Assembly: GCA_006218035.1 (NCBI GenBank)
Contig: VBWC01000012.1
Coordinates: forward strand, 1-49,913
DNA: 49,913 nt
Reading direction: 5' to 3'
Source: Gammaproteobacteria bacterium
GTDB lineage: Bacteria > Pseudomonadota > Gammaproteobacteria > VBWC01
The notes under the pieces are model-generated. The model was not told the DNA's origin. It searched no databases and saw nothing but the letters and a program-made list of their open reading frames with translations. This document shows positions 8,365 to 19,381 of this stretch, one piece after another. Every line of letters begins with the position of its first letter. Within the stretch, counting starts at the first letter, position 1. A program made the translations under genes and the position numbers.

Positions 8365-8826
8365 ATGAATCGCCTGGCGAAACACACACAAGGTTTCTCG
8401 ATGGTCGAGGTGCTGGTATCCCTGACGATACTCGGCTTCGGCCTGCTCGCGCTGGCAAAGCTCCAGGCCACCACGCTATTCGGGGCCGACCGCGCCAAGC
8501 AGATCACTGAAGCGATTAACGCCGGCCAGGCCGCGATGGAAAACCTGCGCAACTTTGCGACGATCGGCGATTATGTTGGTATCGTCAATGAATCGTATGA
8601 CACTACAGCGACAGCGTCGTCATGGGACAACACGATATATTCCCTTGATTCGACCGTCGATGATACAGACAAGAACTATAAGAAAATACGGATGGATGTT
8701 TCCTGGACCGATCAGCGCAACGAACCGCAGACAGTGACGCTGTCCAGCACCATCAGTCGCAGCGATCCCGTGGTGGGCGGCAGGTTCATGCTGGCCGACA
8801 ACATAGCGCCCATTACGCCACCCTAG
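8365..8826 (+). CDS. pilV: Type IV pilus modification/minor pilin PilV
   Basis: 153 residues. The prepilin motif QGFSMVEVLVSLTILGFGLLALAKLQ is followed by TTLFGADRAKQITEAINAGQAAMENLRN, typical of PilV. The C-terminal part has VSWTDQRNEPQTVTLSSTISR, the usual closing strands. ATG at 8365 has AGGAGG at 8350-8355. It is the last gene of the plus-strand minor-pilin operon and faces ispH tail to tail. Usual family order puts pilV before pilW; here it is last. Confidence 0.9.
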   Translation: MNRLAKHTQGFSMVEVLVSLTILGFGLLALAKLQATTLFGADRAKQITEAINAGQAAMENLRNFATIGDYVGIVNESYDTTATASSWDNTIYSLDSTVDDTDKNYKKIRMDVSWTDQRNEPQTVTLSSTISRSDPVVGGRFMLADNIAPITPP

Positions 8827-8852
8827 ACAAAACACACTATCCAACGCGGCGG

Positions 8853-9818
8853 CTACGACACACCACTGCCGCGCTTGCCATCGCCTGACTGCAACGTCTT
8901 CGGCAACGCGAACACCACGTTCTCGATAATCCCCGGCGATTCACGCACCGATGCCGCGCCCCACTGCCGCAACTGCGCGATCACCTGCTCGACCAGCAGT
9001 TCCGGTGCCGACGCGCCAGCGGTAATGCCGACGGTGTGTTTGCCATCAAGCCAGTCGCGCCGGATATCGGCGGCGCCGTCGATCAGATAGGCCGGCACGC
9101 CGATCGTCGCGGCGAGTTCCCGCAGACGGTTGGAATTCGAGCTGGTTTTCGAACCGACCACCAGCACCACGTCGCACTGGTTCGCGAGTTCCTTTACCGC
9201 GTCCTGACGGTTCTGTGTCGCATAGCAGATGTCATCCTTGCGCGGACCGGAAATGCGCGGGAAACGCGCGCGCAATGCATCAATGATCGTCGCGGTATCG
9301 TCCACCGACAGCGTAGTCTGGGTGACGAACGCAAGATTGTCCGGGTCGCTGACCTGCAACCGTTTGACATCGGCGACGTTCTCGACCAGATAGATGCCGC
9401 CATTGGCGGTGTTGCGATACTGCCCCAGCGTGCCCTCGACCTCCGGGTGACCGGCGTGGCCGATCAGGATGCATTCGCGGCCGTCCTGCTCGTGGCGCGC
9501 CACCTCGAGATGCACCTTGGTGACCAGCGGGCAGGTCGCGTCGAACACGCGCAGACCGCGCCGGTTTGCCTCCTCGCGCACCGCACACGCAATACCGTGG
9601 GCGCTGAATATCACGGTCGCGTCATCGGGCACCTCGTCGAGCTCGTCGACAAACACCGCGCCCTTGCTGCGCAGGTTTTCGACGACGTAGACGTTATGCA
9701 CGACCTCGTGCCGCACGAAGATCGGTGCGCCGAACAGCTCAAGCACGCGCTCGACGATCTCGATCGCGCGGTCAACGCCGGCGCAGAAGCCTCGCGGTCG
9801 GGCGAGTATCACGTTCAT
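8853..9818 (-). CDS. ispH: 4-hydroxy-3-methylbut-2-enyl diphosphate reductase IspH (LytB)
   Basis: 321 residues, full length. This is the last enzyme of the MEP isoprenoid pathway, a [4Fe-4S] protein. The three cluster cysteines are in [10 protein letters not shown] (residue 12), [12 protein letters not shown] (near 96) and [11 protein letters not shown] (near 197). Further conserved blocks are [41 protein letters not shown] and [10 protein letters not shown]. Downstream of lspA with 51 bases between. The fkpB gene that often sits between lspA and ispH in gammaproteobacteria is absent. Confidence 0.98.
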   Translation of the reverse strand: MNVILARPRGFCAGVDRAIEIVERVLELFGAPIFVRHEVVHNVYVVENLRSKGAVFVDELDEVPDDATVIFSAHGIACAVREEANRRGLRVFDATCPLVTKVHLEVARHEQDGRECILIGHAGHPEVEGTLGQYRNTANGGIYLVENVADVKRLQVSDPDNLAFVTQTTLSVDDTATIIDALRARFPRISGPRKDDICYATQNRQDAVKELANQCDVVLVVGSKTSSNSNRLRELAATIGVPAYLIDGAADIRRDWLDGKHTVGITAGASAPELLVEQVIAQLRQWGAASVRESPGIIENVVFALPKTLQSGDGKRGSGVS

Positions 9819-9869
9819 CGGGCAATACCTCGGGGCAATATTGGCTGGATTGTACGCTCAGGCCGGAAG

Positions 9870-10385
9870 TCACGTCGACCGTTCGCGATGTGGCGGCCGG
9901 AGCGTATCGATGATCAGCAGCACCGCGCCGAAGGTAATGGCGGAATCGGCCACATTAAACGCCGGCCAATGCCAGCTACCGTAGTAGACGTCCGCGAAAT
10001 CGACCACGTAACCATACTGGATACGGTCCCAGACGTTGCCGGCCGCGCCGCCCAGTATCAGCGCAAGCGCGGCAGACGCCAGGGTTTGCCCCGCGGGCAA
10101 CCGTGTCAGCCAGATGACGATGGCGATACTGACCGCGACGGCGAGCGTTACCAGGAACCAGCGTGTCCAGTCGCTGCCATCGCTCATAAAACTGAACGCG
10201 ACACCGGTATTGTGCACCAGGGTCAGGTTGAAACCCGGCACGATGGCCATCGGGTCGTGCAGATGCAGATACGTGCTGGCCAGATACTTGGTGATCTGAT
10301 CGGCAACGATTACGACGGCGGAGAGCCATAACCAGGTCAGCGCCGCGGAATTTTTTGATGTGCTGTTGTCAGCGCGATCAGACAT
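9870..10385 (-). CDS. lspA: Lipoprotein signal peptidase LspA
   Basis: 171 residues with four membrane segments: about 16-35, 70-88, 98-118 and 138-160. Signal peptidase II cleaves prolipoproteins before the lipidated cysteine. Conserved blocks are VIVADQITKY, LTLVHNTGVAFSF, GGAAGNVWDRIQYGYVVDFADVYYG with the first catalytic Asp, and FNVADSAI with the second. Follows ileS in the same direction, as in many gammaproteobacteria, but with an unusually wide 188-base gap holding a palindrome. Confidence 0.97.
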   Translation of the reverse strand: MSDRADNSTSKNSAALTWLWLSAVVIVADQITKYLASTYLHLHDPMAIVPGFNLTLVHNTGVAFSFMSDGSDWTRWFLVTLAVAVSIAIVIWLTRLPAGQTLASAALALILGGAAGNVWDRIQYGYVVDFADVYYGSWHWPAFNVADSAITFGAVLLIIDTLRPPHRERST

Positions 10386-10435
10386 ACCCGGTTACCCGCG
10401 ATAGAGAACTATCAGGTATCACGGCCGTCCCGTTA

Positions 10436-10461
10436 TCCTCCTCTCCCTCCGGGAGAAGGAA
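10436..10461. repeat. Short palindrome between ileS and lspA
   Basis: Within the 188-base gap a hairpin can form from CCTCTCCC and GGGAGAAGG around a 3-base centre. No run of T follows on either strand, so it is more like a REP-type palindrome than a rho-independent terminator. It sits where ileS and lspA would be cotranscribed. Confidence 0.45.
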
Positions 10462-10573
10462 CGCGCTGTTCACGAGCCCGGGCTGCGCACGTTCATCGCT
10501 GCCGCAACAATCGGAAACTCTGCCTGCGCGTGCGCTGACAGGGACGCGCACTTTGTCGGTGTAGCCCCGGTCA

Positions 10574-13525
10574 TCACGCATAACGACGCTGCTCGCCCGG
10601 ACCGGCGACGTTCGCCACGCATCTGCCGCACAATTCCGGATGCTCGGCATGACTGCCGACATCCTCGCGCCAATGCCAGCAGCGCACGCACTTGGTGAAC
10701 GGCGATGCGGCGACCCTGATCCACATCGGGTTGCCGTCGCCGACATCCGCCGCCACGGCGTCATCCGGTTTTTCGGTCAGCGCGTGGACGCGGGCGTTCG
10801 AGGTGATCAGCACGAAGCGCAGCTCATCGTCCAGTGCCTGCAATCCCTGCTGCAGACTGCCATTGCAATACAGATCGACCTCGGCGTCGAGCGACGAACC
10901 GATGTTGCCCGCAACGCGCAGCTTCTCCAGCTCCTTGCCGACGAGCTCGCGCACGTCGATAATCCGCTGCCAGTAATCCAGCCCCATCGGCTCGCCCGCG
11001 CCAGACTGCGCCAGCGCCACCGACGGCAGCTCATACCAGGTCGCGAGCAGCACCGACTTGCCGCGTGTGCCCGGCAGGTGCTGCCAGATCTCGTCCGCGG
11101 TAAAACTCAATATCGGCGCCAGCCAGCGCACCAGCGCTTCCATCACGTGATACATCGCGGTCTGCGCCGAACGGCGCGCGCGGCTGTCGGCCTTGGTCGT
11201 GTACTGGCGGTCCTTGATGATGTCGAGATAAAAGCCGCCGAGATCGCTGGCGCAGAAGTTGTGCACGCGCTGATAGATCTGGTGAAACTCGAACGCGTCA
11301 TAGGCATCGATCACTTGCTGTTGCAGCTCGGCCGTGCGCGCGACGATCCAGTGGTCCAGCGCCAGCAGCGACCCCGGCTCGACCAGGTCAGTGGCCGGAT
11401 CGAAGCCGTCCAGATTGGCGAGCAGGAACCGTGCCGTGTTGCGCATACGCCGATAGGCATCCGCTGTGCGCTTGAGGATTTCGTCGGACACCGTCATCTC
11501 GCCGCGATAATCGGTGGCCGCCACCCACAGCCGCAGGATGTCCGCGCCGAGCATATTGACCACTTTTTGCGGTGCCACGACATTGCCGCGCGACTTGGAC
11601 ATCTTCATGCCCTTCGCATCGACGGTGAAGCCGTGGGTCAGCACCGCCTTGTATGGCGCCGTGCCGCGCATCGCGACCGACGTCAGCAGCGACGACTGGA
11701 ACCAGCCGCGATGCTGGTCCGATCCTTCGAGATAGAGATCGGCCGGCACGCCGAGCTTTGTCGATTTCTCCAATACACAGTAATGCGTCACGCCCGAATC
11801 GAACCAGACATCCAGCGTATCGGTCACCTTGGTATAGTTTACGGCGTCGTCGCCGAGCAGCTCACGCGCATCGAGATCGAACCATGCATCGATGCCGGCC
11901 GACTCGACCCGCAGCGCAACCTGTTCGATCAGTCTTGCGGTATCGGCATGCAGCTCGCCGGTCTTGCCATGGACAAACAGCGCGATCGGCACGCCCCAGG
12001 TGCGCTGGCGCGAGATACACCAGTCGGGCCGGTTCTTGATCATGCCTTCGATGCGCGCCTGGCCCCAGCCGGGCTGCCACGACACCTGCTGTATCGCCTG
12101 CAACGCGCTGGCGCGCAGGCCGCGGTCGGTCATGCTGACGCCCTGGCGCTCGTTCCCGACGGCGCCGGGATACATCGCGTCCATGCGAATACCCTGGCGC
12201 TCGCTCCCTGCGGCGCCTGGGTACATCGCGTCCATGCGAATAAACCACTGCGGCGTCGCACGGAAAATAATCGGCGTCTTGTGGCGCCAGCAATGTGGAT
12301 AGCTGTGCTGTACGCGGGCCTCGTGCAGCAATGCGCCGCGCGTCTTCAGCACCTCGATGACCGCGTCGTTCGCCTTGAAGACATGCTGGCCGGCGAACAG
12401 CTCGGTACCAGCGACGAACTTGCCGTCGCCGTCAACCGGGTTGTCGACCCGCAGGCCGTAACGCGTGCCGGCGATGTAATCGTCCTGGCCGTGACCGGGC
12501 GCCGTGTGCACGGCGCCGGTACCGGCGTCCAGTGTCACGTGATCGCCGGTAATGATCGGCACCTCGCGCGCATAGAACGGGTGTTGCAGCTTGAGCCCTT
12601 CCAGATCGGCGCCGCGGCAATAGGCGATCACGCGATAATCGTCGCATGCGTAACGCGCCATCGCGTCCTTCAGCAGGGCTTCGGCCAGAATCAGACGCTC
12701 CGGTCCGTGCTCGCCGTTAACCTGCGCGACAACGTAGTCGATCGCCGGATTCAGTGCGACCGCCTGGTTAGCCGGCAAGGTCCACGGCGTGGTCGTCCAG
12801 ATCACCACTGCCAGCGGGCCTTTGCCCGCGTGGTCCGGCACGTGACGGCAACGCGCCATCAGTGCCTCGTCATCGAGCACGGCGAAGCGCACGTCAATCG
12901 CCGGCGAGGTGCGGTCTTCGTATTCGACCTCGGCCTCGGCCAGCGCCGACGCGCAGTCGATACACCAGTGCACCGGCTTGAAACCCTGCACCACGTGGCC
13001 GGCCTCGATGATGCGCCCGAGTGCGCGGATGATATTCGCCTCGAACGCGTAGTCCATGGTCTGGTAGGGATTAAACCAGTTGCCGATCAGGCCAAGACGG
13101 ATGAAATCCGTACGTTGACTGTCGATCTGTTTGCGCACGTATTCGCGACAGGCGTTGCGAAACGCCTTCGCGTCAATCTTCACGCCGGGCTTGCCGACCT
13201 TCTTTTCGACGTTGAGCTCGATCGGCAGACCGTGACAATCCCAACCCGGCACATAGTCCGCATCAAACCCACTCAGCGTTTTCGCCTTGACGATGATGTC
13301 CTTCAGCACCTTGTTGACGGCGTGACCGATGTGGATGTCGCCATTGGCGTAGGGCGGACCATCGTGCAGCACATATTTCGGCCGGCCCGCGCATGCTTCG
13401 CGGATGCTCGCGTACAGATCCATTTCCTGCCAGCGCTTGAGCATCTCGGGTTCGCGATTGGCCAGGTTGGCCTTCATCGGGAAATCCGTTTTGGGCAGAT
13501 TGAGTGTGTGTTTGTAATCCGTCAT
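10574..13525 (-). CDS. ileS: Isoleucyl-tRNA synthetase, with internal repeat insertion
   Basis: 983 residues against about 940 for typical bacterial type 1 enzymes. The HIGH-type motif is [11 protein letters not shown] at residues 59-69 and the KMSKS loop is [10 protein letters not shown]. The CP1 editing domain contains [14 protein letters not shown]-terminal zinc finger carries [12 protein letters not shown] and CGRC. The extra length is largely explained by an insertion just after QWFIRMD, where 17-residue units [17 protein letters not shown] and [17 protein letters not shown] occur in tandem before the normal GLRASAL. The frame stays open, so the enzyme is probably functional. Lies upstream of lspA and downstream of ribF, the usual order. 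Confidence 0.97.
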   Translation of the reverse strand: MTDYKHTLNLPKTDFPMKANLANREPEMLKRWQEMDLYASIREACAGRPKYVLHDGPPYANGDIHIGHAVNKVLKDIIVKAKTLSGFDADYVPGWDCHGLPIELNVEKKVGKPGVKIDAKAFRNACREYVRKQIDSQRTDFIRLGLIGNWFNPYQTMDYAFEANIIRALGRIIEAGHVVQGFKPVHWCIDCASALAEAEVEYEDRTSPAIDVRFAVLDDEALMARCRHVPDHAGKGPLAVVIWTTTPWTLPANQAVALNPAIDYVVAQVNGEHGPERLILAEALLKDAMARYACDDYRVIAYCRGADLEGLKLQHPFYAREVPIITGDHVTLDAGTGAVHTAPGHGQDDYIAGTRYGLRVDNPVDGDGKFVAGTELFAGQHVFKANDAVIEVLKTRGALLHEARVQHSYPHCWRHKTPIIFRATPQWFIRMDAMYPGAAGSERQGIRMDAMYPGAVGNERQGVSMTDRGLRASALQAIQQVSWQPGWGQARIEGMIKNRPDWCISRQRTWGVPIALFVHGKTGELHADTARLIEQVALRVESAGIDAWFDLDARELLGDDAVNYTKVTDTLDVWFDSGVTHYCVLEKSTKLGVPADLYLEGSDQHRGWFQSSLLTSVAMRGTAPYKAVLTHGFTVDAKGMKMSKSRGNVVAPQKVVNMLGADILRLWVAATDYRGEMTVSDEILKRTADAYRRMRNTARFLLANLDGFDPATDLVEPGSLLALDHWIVARTAELQQQVIDAYDAFEFHQIYQRVHNFCASDLGGFYLDIIKDRQYTTKADSRARRSAQTAMYHVMEALVRWLAPILSFTADEIWQHLPGTRGKSVLLATWYELPSVALAQSGAGEPMGLDYWQRIIDVRELVGKELEKLRVAGNIGSSLDAEVDLYCNGSLQQGLQALDDELRFVLITSNARVHALTEKPDDAVAADVGDGNPMWIRVAASPFTKCVRCWHWREDVGSHAEHPELCGRCVANVAGPGEQRRYA
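12140..12241 (-). repeat. Tandem 2 x 51-bp palindromic insertion inside ileS
   Basis: Two adjacent 51-base units (12140-12190 and 12191-12241) differ at only a handful of positions. Each contains an imperfect palindrome running from CCCTGGCG to CGCCTGGG or CGCCGGGA. The unit is a multiple of three and keeps the ileS frame, adding two 17-residue repeats. The E. coli protein lacks this stretch, so it is an insertion followed by, or arriving as, a duplication. Confidence 0.85.
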
Positions 13526-13572
13526 AACCGCATCTTGGTCAGTTCCTGCAAGGCCGTCAGCGACATCCTCGT

Positions 13573-13655
13573 CGTCATTCCCGCGAAAGCGGGAATCCAG
13601 TCACGCCGACAACCACTGGATTCCGGGTCTACGCTGCGCTCCGCCCGGAATGACG
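13573..13655. repeat. Dispersed palindromic repeat, copy 1
   Basis: 83 bases bounded by the inverted repeat CGTCATTCC / GGAATGACG. Inside is a perfect hairpin ATTCCCGC-GAAA-GCGGGAAT, then GGAATCCAG and CTGGATTCC facing each other. Lies between ribF and ileS. Related copies are at 47704-47840 and 49563-49667, and a worn one at 45321-45394. Confidence 0.8.
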
Positions 13656-13689
13656 AGTAACCAGTTACCTTACATCGTATCCAGCAAAT

Positions 13690-14625
13690 CTAGCCGCACG
13701 TGCCCGCAAAAAACTGCCGCGCCTTCATAATGTCCGCGGCAATGGTTTCTTTTAGTTTATCAAGCGAATCAAAACGCATCTCTTCGCGCTGCTTGTTCAG
13801 AAAATCCACCTGGACGTAACGTCCGTAGATGTCGTCATTAAAATCGAAAAGATGGATCTCCAGCAAACTCCTTGTACCGCCGACCGTCGGCCGCGTGCCG
13901 ACGTTCGCCACGCCGGCCACCGGCTCGCGATCCAGGCCGAACACCTCGACAGCGAACACGCCGGACACCGGCGATGCCTGGCGGTGCAGATGAATATTCG
14001 CCGTCGGAAAACCCAGCTGCCGGCCGCGCCGGTCACCGTGCACGACGCGCCCCGACATTCGATACGGGCGCCCGAGCAACTTTTCCGCCATAGCCAAATC
14101 ACCGCGCGCCAACGCCTCGCGTATCCCGGTGCTGCTGACCCGCATGCCGTCGACACCGAAACTATGCATGTTCACCACCTGAAAGCCGTGACGTTTGCCG
14201 GCGGCCTGTAACGCGGCGAAATCACCTTGCCGGTCGTGCCCGTAACGAAAATCATCGCCAACCACCAGGTACCGCACGCCGAGCCCGTCGACCAGCAGCG
14301 TGCGCACGAACTCATCCGCTGACAGCGCCGCAAACCCGGCATCGAAACGCGCACACAGCACTCGATCCACGGCGAAGCGTCGCAGCGCCTGCAGCTTCTC
14401 GCGCAGCCGCGTCAAGCGTGGCGGCGGCGCGTCGAGCGCAAAAAACTCCTGTGGCTGCGGCTCGAAGGTCACGACCGTCGCCGGCAGCCGCAACGCAGCG
14501 GCCTTTTCAGCAAGCTGGCCCAGCACCGCCTGATGCCCGAGATGTACGCCATCGCAGTTGCCTATCGTTGCCACGCAGCCACGATGGCGGGGACGCAGAT
14601 TATGTAGCCCGCGTATCAGTTCCAT
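13690..14625 (-). CDS. ribF: Bifunctional riboflavin kinase / FAD synthetase RibF
   Basis: 311 residues. The N-terminal FMN adenylyltransferase domain has VATIGNCDGVHLGHQAVL, TFEPQPQEFF, VVGDDFRYGHDRQGD and VSSTGIREAL. The C-terminal riboflavin kinase domain has GRVVHGDRRGRQLGFPTANI, the flavokinase PTAN motif, and GVANVGTRPTVGG with LLEIHLFDFNDDIYG. Makes FMN and FAD from riboflavin and ATP. ATG at 14625 is chosen with AGG five bases upstream; a GTG two codons earlier is possible. Upstream of ileS, as usual. Confidence 0.97.
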   Translation of the reverse strand: MELIRGLHNLRPRHRGCVATIGNCDGVHLGHQAVLGQLAEKAAALRLPATVVTFEPQPQEFFALDAPPPRLTRLREKLQALRRFAVDRVLCARFDAGFAALSADEFVRTLLVDGLGVRYLVVGDDFRYGHDRQGDFAALQAAGKRHGFQVVNMHSFGVDGMRVSSTGIREALARGDLAMAEKLLGRPYRMSGRVVHGDRRGRQLGFPTANIHLHRQASPVSGVFAVEVFGLDREPVAGVANVGTRPTVGGTRSLLEIHLFDFNDDIYGRYVQVDFLNKQREEMRFDSLDKLKETIAADIMKARQFFAGTCG

Positions 14626-14687
14626 CGTCACCTGCCATCCGCGCCGGCATTAAAAGGCGGGACATTATAAAGCACTGTGTTGCCAAG

Positions 14688-16238
14688 TCACGGTTTCCCG
14701 GGTATCGCCATGTGCAGGTGACGCCATCTCATACCGCTGAGCCACAGGCTCGCGAAAAAGGCGCAGGCGCCAGCGATAATCCAGATCGACAGCGACATCG
14801 CACGCTCGTGCCAGGACCACGCCAACCATTGATCGAGATCGCCGCTGCCCCAGTACAACACGCCGGTCATCACCGCCGTCGCCGCGACGACGCGCAGTAA
14901 GAATACCCCCCACCCGGCCTGCGGCGTGTAGCTCTGATCCTTGCGCAGGTGGTAGTACAGCAGGGCGGCGTTCAGGAATGCCGCCAGCGACGTTGCCAGC
15001 GCCAGACCGGCATGCGCCAGCGGAAATACGAACACGACGTTCATCACCATGTTCGCCACCATGGCGATTATCCCGATCTTGACCGGCGTCCGGGTGTTCT
15101 GCCGGGCGTAGAAGCCGGTGGCCAGCACCTTGACGAGAATGAAGCCGAGCAGGCCGAACGAATAGGCCACCAGGCTGCGCGTGGCCATGGCCACGTCATG
15201 GGCGGTAAATTCGCCGTAGTGAAACAGCGTCGTGAGCATCGGCCCCGCCAGCACCAGCAGACCCGCGGTCGCCGGAGTGCCGGCCAGCATGACCCAGCGC
15301 AGCGCCCAGTCGAGTGTCCCGGAAAAGATTTCCGCCGACGCATCGGCATGGTTGCGCGACAGACTCGGCAGCACCACGGTCGCCAGCGCGATACCGAAAA
15401 TCCCCAGCGGAAATTCAACCAGCCGGTCGGAGTAGTACAGCCAGCTGACGCTGCCGGTCACCAGAAACGACGCGATCAGGGTATCGAACAGCAGATTGAT
15501 CTGCGCGACCGACGAACCGAAGATCGCCGGCAGCATCAGCTTCTTGATGCGCTGCACGCCTTCGTTGCCCTTGCCGCGCCGTGGCCGCGGCAGCAAGCGC
15601 AGCCGGTAAAGAAACGGCAGTTGAAACAGCAGTTGTACAATACCGGCGATAAACACGCCCCAGGCCAGCGCCATCACCGGCTCAGCCATCAGCGGCGCCA
15701 GCCACAGCGCGCATCCGATCATCGCGAGATTCAGAAAAATCGGCGTAAACGCCGGTATGCCGAATCGGCCATAGGCGTTCAGAATGCTGCCCGCCAGCGC
15801 GGTCAGCGCAATGAACAGCAAATACGGGAACGTGATGCGCAGCATCTGCGCGGTGAGTTCAAATTTGTCCTCGATGTGGATAAAACCCGGCGCAAATACC
15901 ATGACGAGCAGCGGTGCCGCGAACACGCCGATGGCTGTGACCGCCAGCAGCGTGACGCCCAGACTGCCGGTGACCCGATCCACCAGCTCCTTGACCTCGG
16001 CATGCTCGCGTTGCGTCTTGTACTCTGACAGCACGGGCACGAAGGCCTGCGAGAACGCCCCTTCCGCAAACAGGCGGCGCAGGAAATTCGGAATCCTGAA
16101 CGCGACAAAGAACGCGTCGGCCCCCATGCCGGCGCCGAACATCCGCGCGATCACCACATCCCGGACAAAGCCGAGTATCCGGGACAGGAAGGTCATGGAA
16201 CCGACATTCAGCGTGGATTTCAGCAGATGCGTCGGCAT
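14688..16238 (-). CDS. murJ: Lipid II flippase MurJ (MviN)
   Basis: 516 residues with about 14 hydrophobic helices spread over the length, as in the MOP exporter superfamily. Start MPTHLLKSTLNVGSMTFLSRILGFVRDVVIARMFGAGMGADAFFVAFRIPNFLRRLFAEGAFSQAFVPVLSEYK is the conserved N-terminal MurJ block, with the arginines needed for lipid II flipping. MurJ moves lipid II across the inner membrane for peptidoglycan synthesis. Divergent from rpsT and upstream of ribF, the standard gammaproteobacterial layout. Confidence 0.97.
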   Translation of the reverse strand: MPTHLLKSTLNVGSMTFLSRILGFVRDVVIARMFGAGMGADAFFVAFRIPNFLRRLFAEGAFSQAFVPVLSEYKTQREHAEVKELVDRVTGSLGVTLLAVTAIGVFAAPLLVMVFAPGFIHIEDKFELTAQMLRITFPYLLFIALTALAGSILNAYGRFGIPAFTPIFLNLAMIGCALWLAPLMAEPVMALAWGVFIAGIVQLLFQLPFLYRLRLLPRPRRGKGNEGVQRIKKLMLPAIFGSSVAQINLLFDTLIASFLVTGSVSWLYYSDRLVEFPLGIFGIALATVVLPSLSRNHADASAEIFSGTLDWALRWVMLAGTPATAGLLVLAGPMLTTLFHYGEFTAHDVAMATRSLVAYSFGLLGFILVKVLATGFYARQNTRTPVKIGIIAMVANMVMNVVFVFPLAHAGLALATSLAAFLNAALLYYHLRKDQSYTPQAGWGVFLLRVVAATAVMTGVLYWGSGDLDQWLAWSWHERAMSLSIWIIAGACAFFASLWLSGMRWRHLHMAIPGKP

Positions 16239-16370
16239 GGGTGTCTGGTCAGGATAGTCTTGAGATGATTGTTTTCGTTGAGGTATGCAAGTATAGGGGA
16301 TTGGCGGGCAAATAATGCATCGCGCCGATTACCCGTGCGCCGACGACACCCGCATCGCACCGGCCGGTTG

Positions 16371-16399
16371 TTGACAAGCGAACCGGAACTACGCATACT
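16371..16399 (+). promoter_or_regulatory. Sigma-70 promoter of rpsT
   Basis: A perfect -35 TTGACA at 16371-16376 is followed after 17 bases by CATACT at 16394-16399 (four of six to the -10 consensus). Transcription would begin near 16406, giving a leader of about 27 bases before the UUG start. Confidence 0.7.
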
Positions 16400-16432
16400 T
16401 GCGCGCCTTTGATTTCCCCGGAGTAGATGATT

Positions 16433-16693
16433 TTGGCCAACACAGCCCAAGCCAAGAAACGCGCCAGACAGGCGGAAAAGCATCGTCAGCATAATACCGG
16501 CCAGCGTTCCGCGCTGCGCACCGCGACCAAGAAGGTCGTGGCCGCGATAGGCGCCAAGAACAAGGCCGGCGCCGAAGCCGCCTACAAGGCAGCCGTTCCG
16601 GTGCTGGATTCAATGGCGCGCAAGGGCATTATCCACAAGAACAAGGCCGCGCGTCACAAGAGCCGCCTCAGCGGCCATATCAAGGCGCTGTAG
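16433..16693 (+). CDS. rpsT: 30S ribosomal protein S20
   Basis: 86 residues, Lys/Arg/Ala-rich, starting [21 protein letters not shown] and ending with the conserved [22 protein letters not shown]. Binds 16S rRNA early in small-subunit assembly. TTG at 16433 is chosen over ATG at 16427: the family begins M-A-N directly before the lysine-rich helix, and GGAG at 16420-16423 is nine bases from TTG but only three from ATG. E. coli rpsT also uses UUG, which is tied to its autogenous control. Confidence 0.93.
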   Translation: MANTAQAKKRARQAEKHRQHNTGQRSALRTATKKVVAAIGAKNKAGAEAAYKAAVPVLDSMARKGIIHKNKAARHKSRLSGHIKAL

Positions 16694-16739
16694 TCCGCTC
16701 GATCGCACTGCCAGGTGTTTGCAGCATTGTTCCCGACCT

Positions 16740-16753
16740 GCCCCTGACGGGGC
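16740..16753. other. Hairpin between convergent rpsT and proB
   Basis: GCCCC-TGAC-GGGGC forms a perfect 5-bp stem in the 81-base gap between the two converging genes. No T tract follows in either direction, so a terminator role is only possible, not shown. Confidence 0.35.
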
Positions 16754-16774
16754 GGTAGCGACTCCCTGCTGGTT

Positions 16775-17902
16775 TTACACCAGGATCAGGTTGTCCCGAT
16801 GAATCATCTCCGGTTCGTCGACGTAACCGAGCAACGCCTCGATCCGATCGCTGGCCGCGCCCATGATCTTGCCGGCCTCTGGTGCGCTGTAGTTTGCCAG
16901 GCCGCGGGCAATCTCGTTGCCCTGTTCATCCACGCAGACCACCATTTCTCCGCGTGAAAAACTGCCGTCCACGGCTTTGACGCCGACCGGCAACAGGCTG
17001 CGGCCGGACTCTCTCAAGACCTTTACTGCGCCGGCGTCCAGCGTCAGCTTGCCGCGCACCTTCAGATGCCCCGCCAGCCATTGCTTGCGCGCGGCGACCG
17101 GGCCTTTCCCCGGCAACAGCAGCGTCCCGGTTTCGTCCCCGGCGGCAACGCGTTCGAGCACACCGGGTTCCCGGCCTGCCGCAATCACCGTCATCGCGCC
17201 GGAACGTGCCGCCAGCCGCGCGGCGCGAACCTTGGTCAGCATGCCGCCGCGCCCGAGTTCGCCGACACCACCGGCGGCGGCCATGCGCTCGAGGGCCGGA
17301 TCGTCCGCCTGCGCCTCACGGATCATCGGCGAGGCCGGGTCCTGGCGCGGGTCGCGCTCGTAGACACCGGCCTGGTCGGTCAGCAAGACCATCAGATCGG
17401 CCTCGATCAGGTTCGCGACCAGACCGGCCAGCGTGTCGTTGTCGCCAAAGCGGATTTCGTCGGTGGCGACGGTGTCGTTCTCGTTGACGACCGGCAGCAC
17501 GCGCAGTTTCAGCAGCGCGCGCAGCGTGCTGCGGGCGTTCAGATAGCGCCTGCGATCCGACAGGTCGTCATGCGTCAGCAGGATCTGCGCGGTGTGCATG
17601 CCATGATTTTGAAAACACGACTCATAGGCCTGAATCAGGCTCATCTGACCGACGGCCGCCGCTGCCTGGAGCTCATGGACCGCATGCGGTCGGCGCTTCC
17701 AGCCCAGGCGCTTCATGCCGCTGGCCACTGCACCGGAGGACACCAGCACCACCTCAATGCCGCGCCGCGACAGACTCGCCAGCTGTGCCGCCAACGCGTC
17801 GATTACGCCGAGGTCCAGCCCCGGCCCGTCGGCGGCGAGCAACGAGCTGCCAACCTTGACGACCCAGCGGCGGCTGCTCGCAATTTTTTGTCGTTGACTC
17901 AT
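16775..17902 (-). CDS. proB: Glutamate 5-kinase ProB
   Basis: 375 residues. First step of proline synthesis from glutamate. The amino-acid kinase domain has [54 protein letters not shown] and [22 protein letters not shown] domain (about 280-360) follows, with [28 protein letters not shown] at 17902 gives the family N-terminus; an ATG at 17956 would add 18 residues without counterparts. The gene lies 78 bases after obgE, and this obgE-proB pairing is common in proteobacteria. Confidence 0.96.
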   Translation of the reverse strand: MSQRQKIASSRRWVVKVGSSLLAADGPGLDLGVIDALAAQLASLSRRGIEVVLVSSGAVASGMKRLGWKRRPHAVHELQAAAAVGQMSLIQAYESCFQNHGMHTAQILLTHDDLSDRRRYLNARSTLRALLKLRVLPVVNENDTVATDEIRFGDNDTLAGLVANLIEADLMVLLTDQAGVYERDPRQDPASPMIREAQADDPALERMAAAGGVGELGRGGMLTKVRAARLAARSGAMTVIAAGREPGVLERVAAGDETGTLLLPGKGPVAARKQWLAGHLKVRGKLTLDAGAVKVLRESGRSLLPVGVKAVDGSFSRGEMVVCVDEQGNEIARGLANYSAPEAGKIMGAASDRIEALLGYVDEPEMIHRDNLILV

Positions 17903-17980
17903 GGCGCGCAGTGTAATCGTTTGCCCGACGCCGGCGCTATGCCGCCCGTTGTTCATGACGGCGGGTAGGCGCGGTCCCGG

Positions 17981-19006
<1,026 letters not shown>

Positions 19007-19042
19007 TCATCGGTATCCGGGAAAAATGAAACCCCCGGTGAA

Positions 19043-19074
19043 ATTGCAAAAAAAACCCGTCCGGGGACGGGTTT
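19043..19074 (-). terminator. Rho-independent terminator between rpmA and obgE
   Basis: Read on the minus strand, AAACCCGT and ACGGGTTT pair around a CCCCGG centre and are followed by eight T. It lies in the 96-base gap after rpmA, so rplU-rpmA transcripts should mostly stop before obgE. Confidence 0.85.
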
Positions 19075-19099
19075 CTTCGTTACCTGACCGGAAGCCGCC

Positions 19100-19357
19100 C
19101 TAGCTTGACTGGACGCTGATGTATTTGTGACTCTTCGGTCCCTTGACCTCGAACACGACGGTTCCGGCGGCCTTGGCAAATAACGTGTGGTCGCGCCCGC
19201 AACCAACATTGGTACCGGGTCGAAACCGGGTGCCGCGCTGACGGACCAGGATGTTGCCGGCCAGCACCTGCTCACCGCCATAGCGCTTGACGCCCAAACG
19301 TTTGGATTCCGAATCGCGGCCGTTACGGCTGCTGCCACCTGCTTTTTTATGTGCCAT
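19100..19357 (-). CDS. rpmA: 50S ribosomal protein L27
   Basis: 85 residues: [48 protein letters not shown] is the family N-terminus, which reaches the peptidyl transferase centre. Ends with [17 protein letters not shown]. The N-terminal Met-Ala-His-Lys-Lys is mature-type, without the cleaved extension of Firmicutes. 24 bases after rplU. Confidence 0.98.
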   Translation of the reverse strand: MAHKKAGGSSRNGRDSESKRLGVKRYGGEQVLAGNILVRQRGTRFRPGTNVGCGRDHTLFAKAAGTVVFEVKGPKSHKYISVQSS

Positions 19358-19381
19358 TGCTTGCTACCTCACCCTTAAAAC

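Noticed and set aside
9036-10331. 431-residue plus-strand frame over ispH and lspA
   Set aside because: Antisense shadow of two well-identified genes; no motif of its own.
10640-13660. 1006-residue open frame opposite ileS
   Set aside because: It mirrors the ileS codons on the other strand, as happens in GC-rich genes. Composition is rich in Arg, His, Val and Gln with no domain, while ileS is fully supported.
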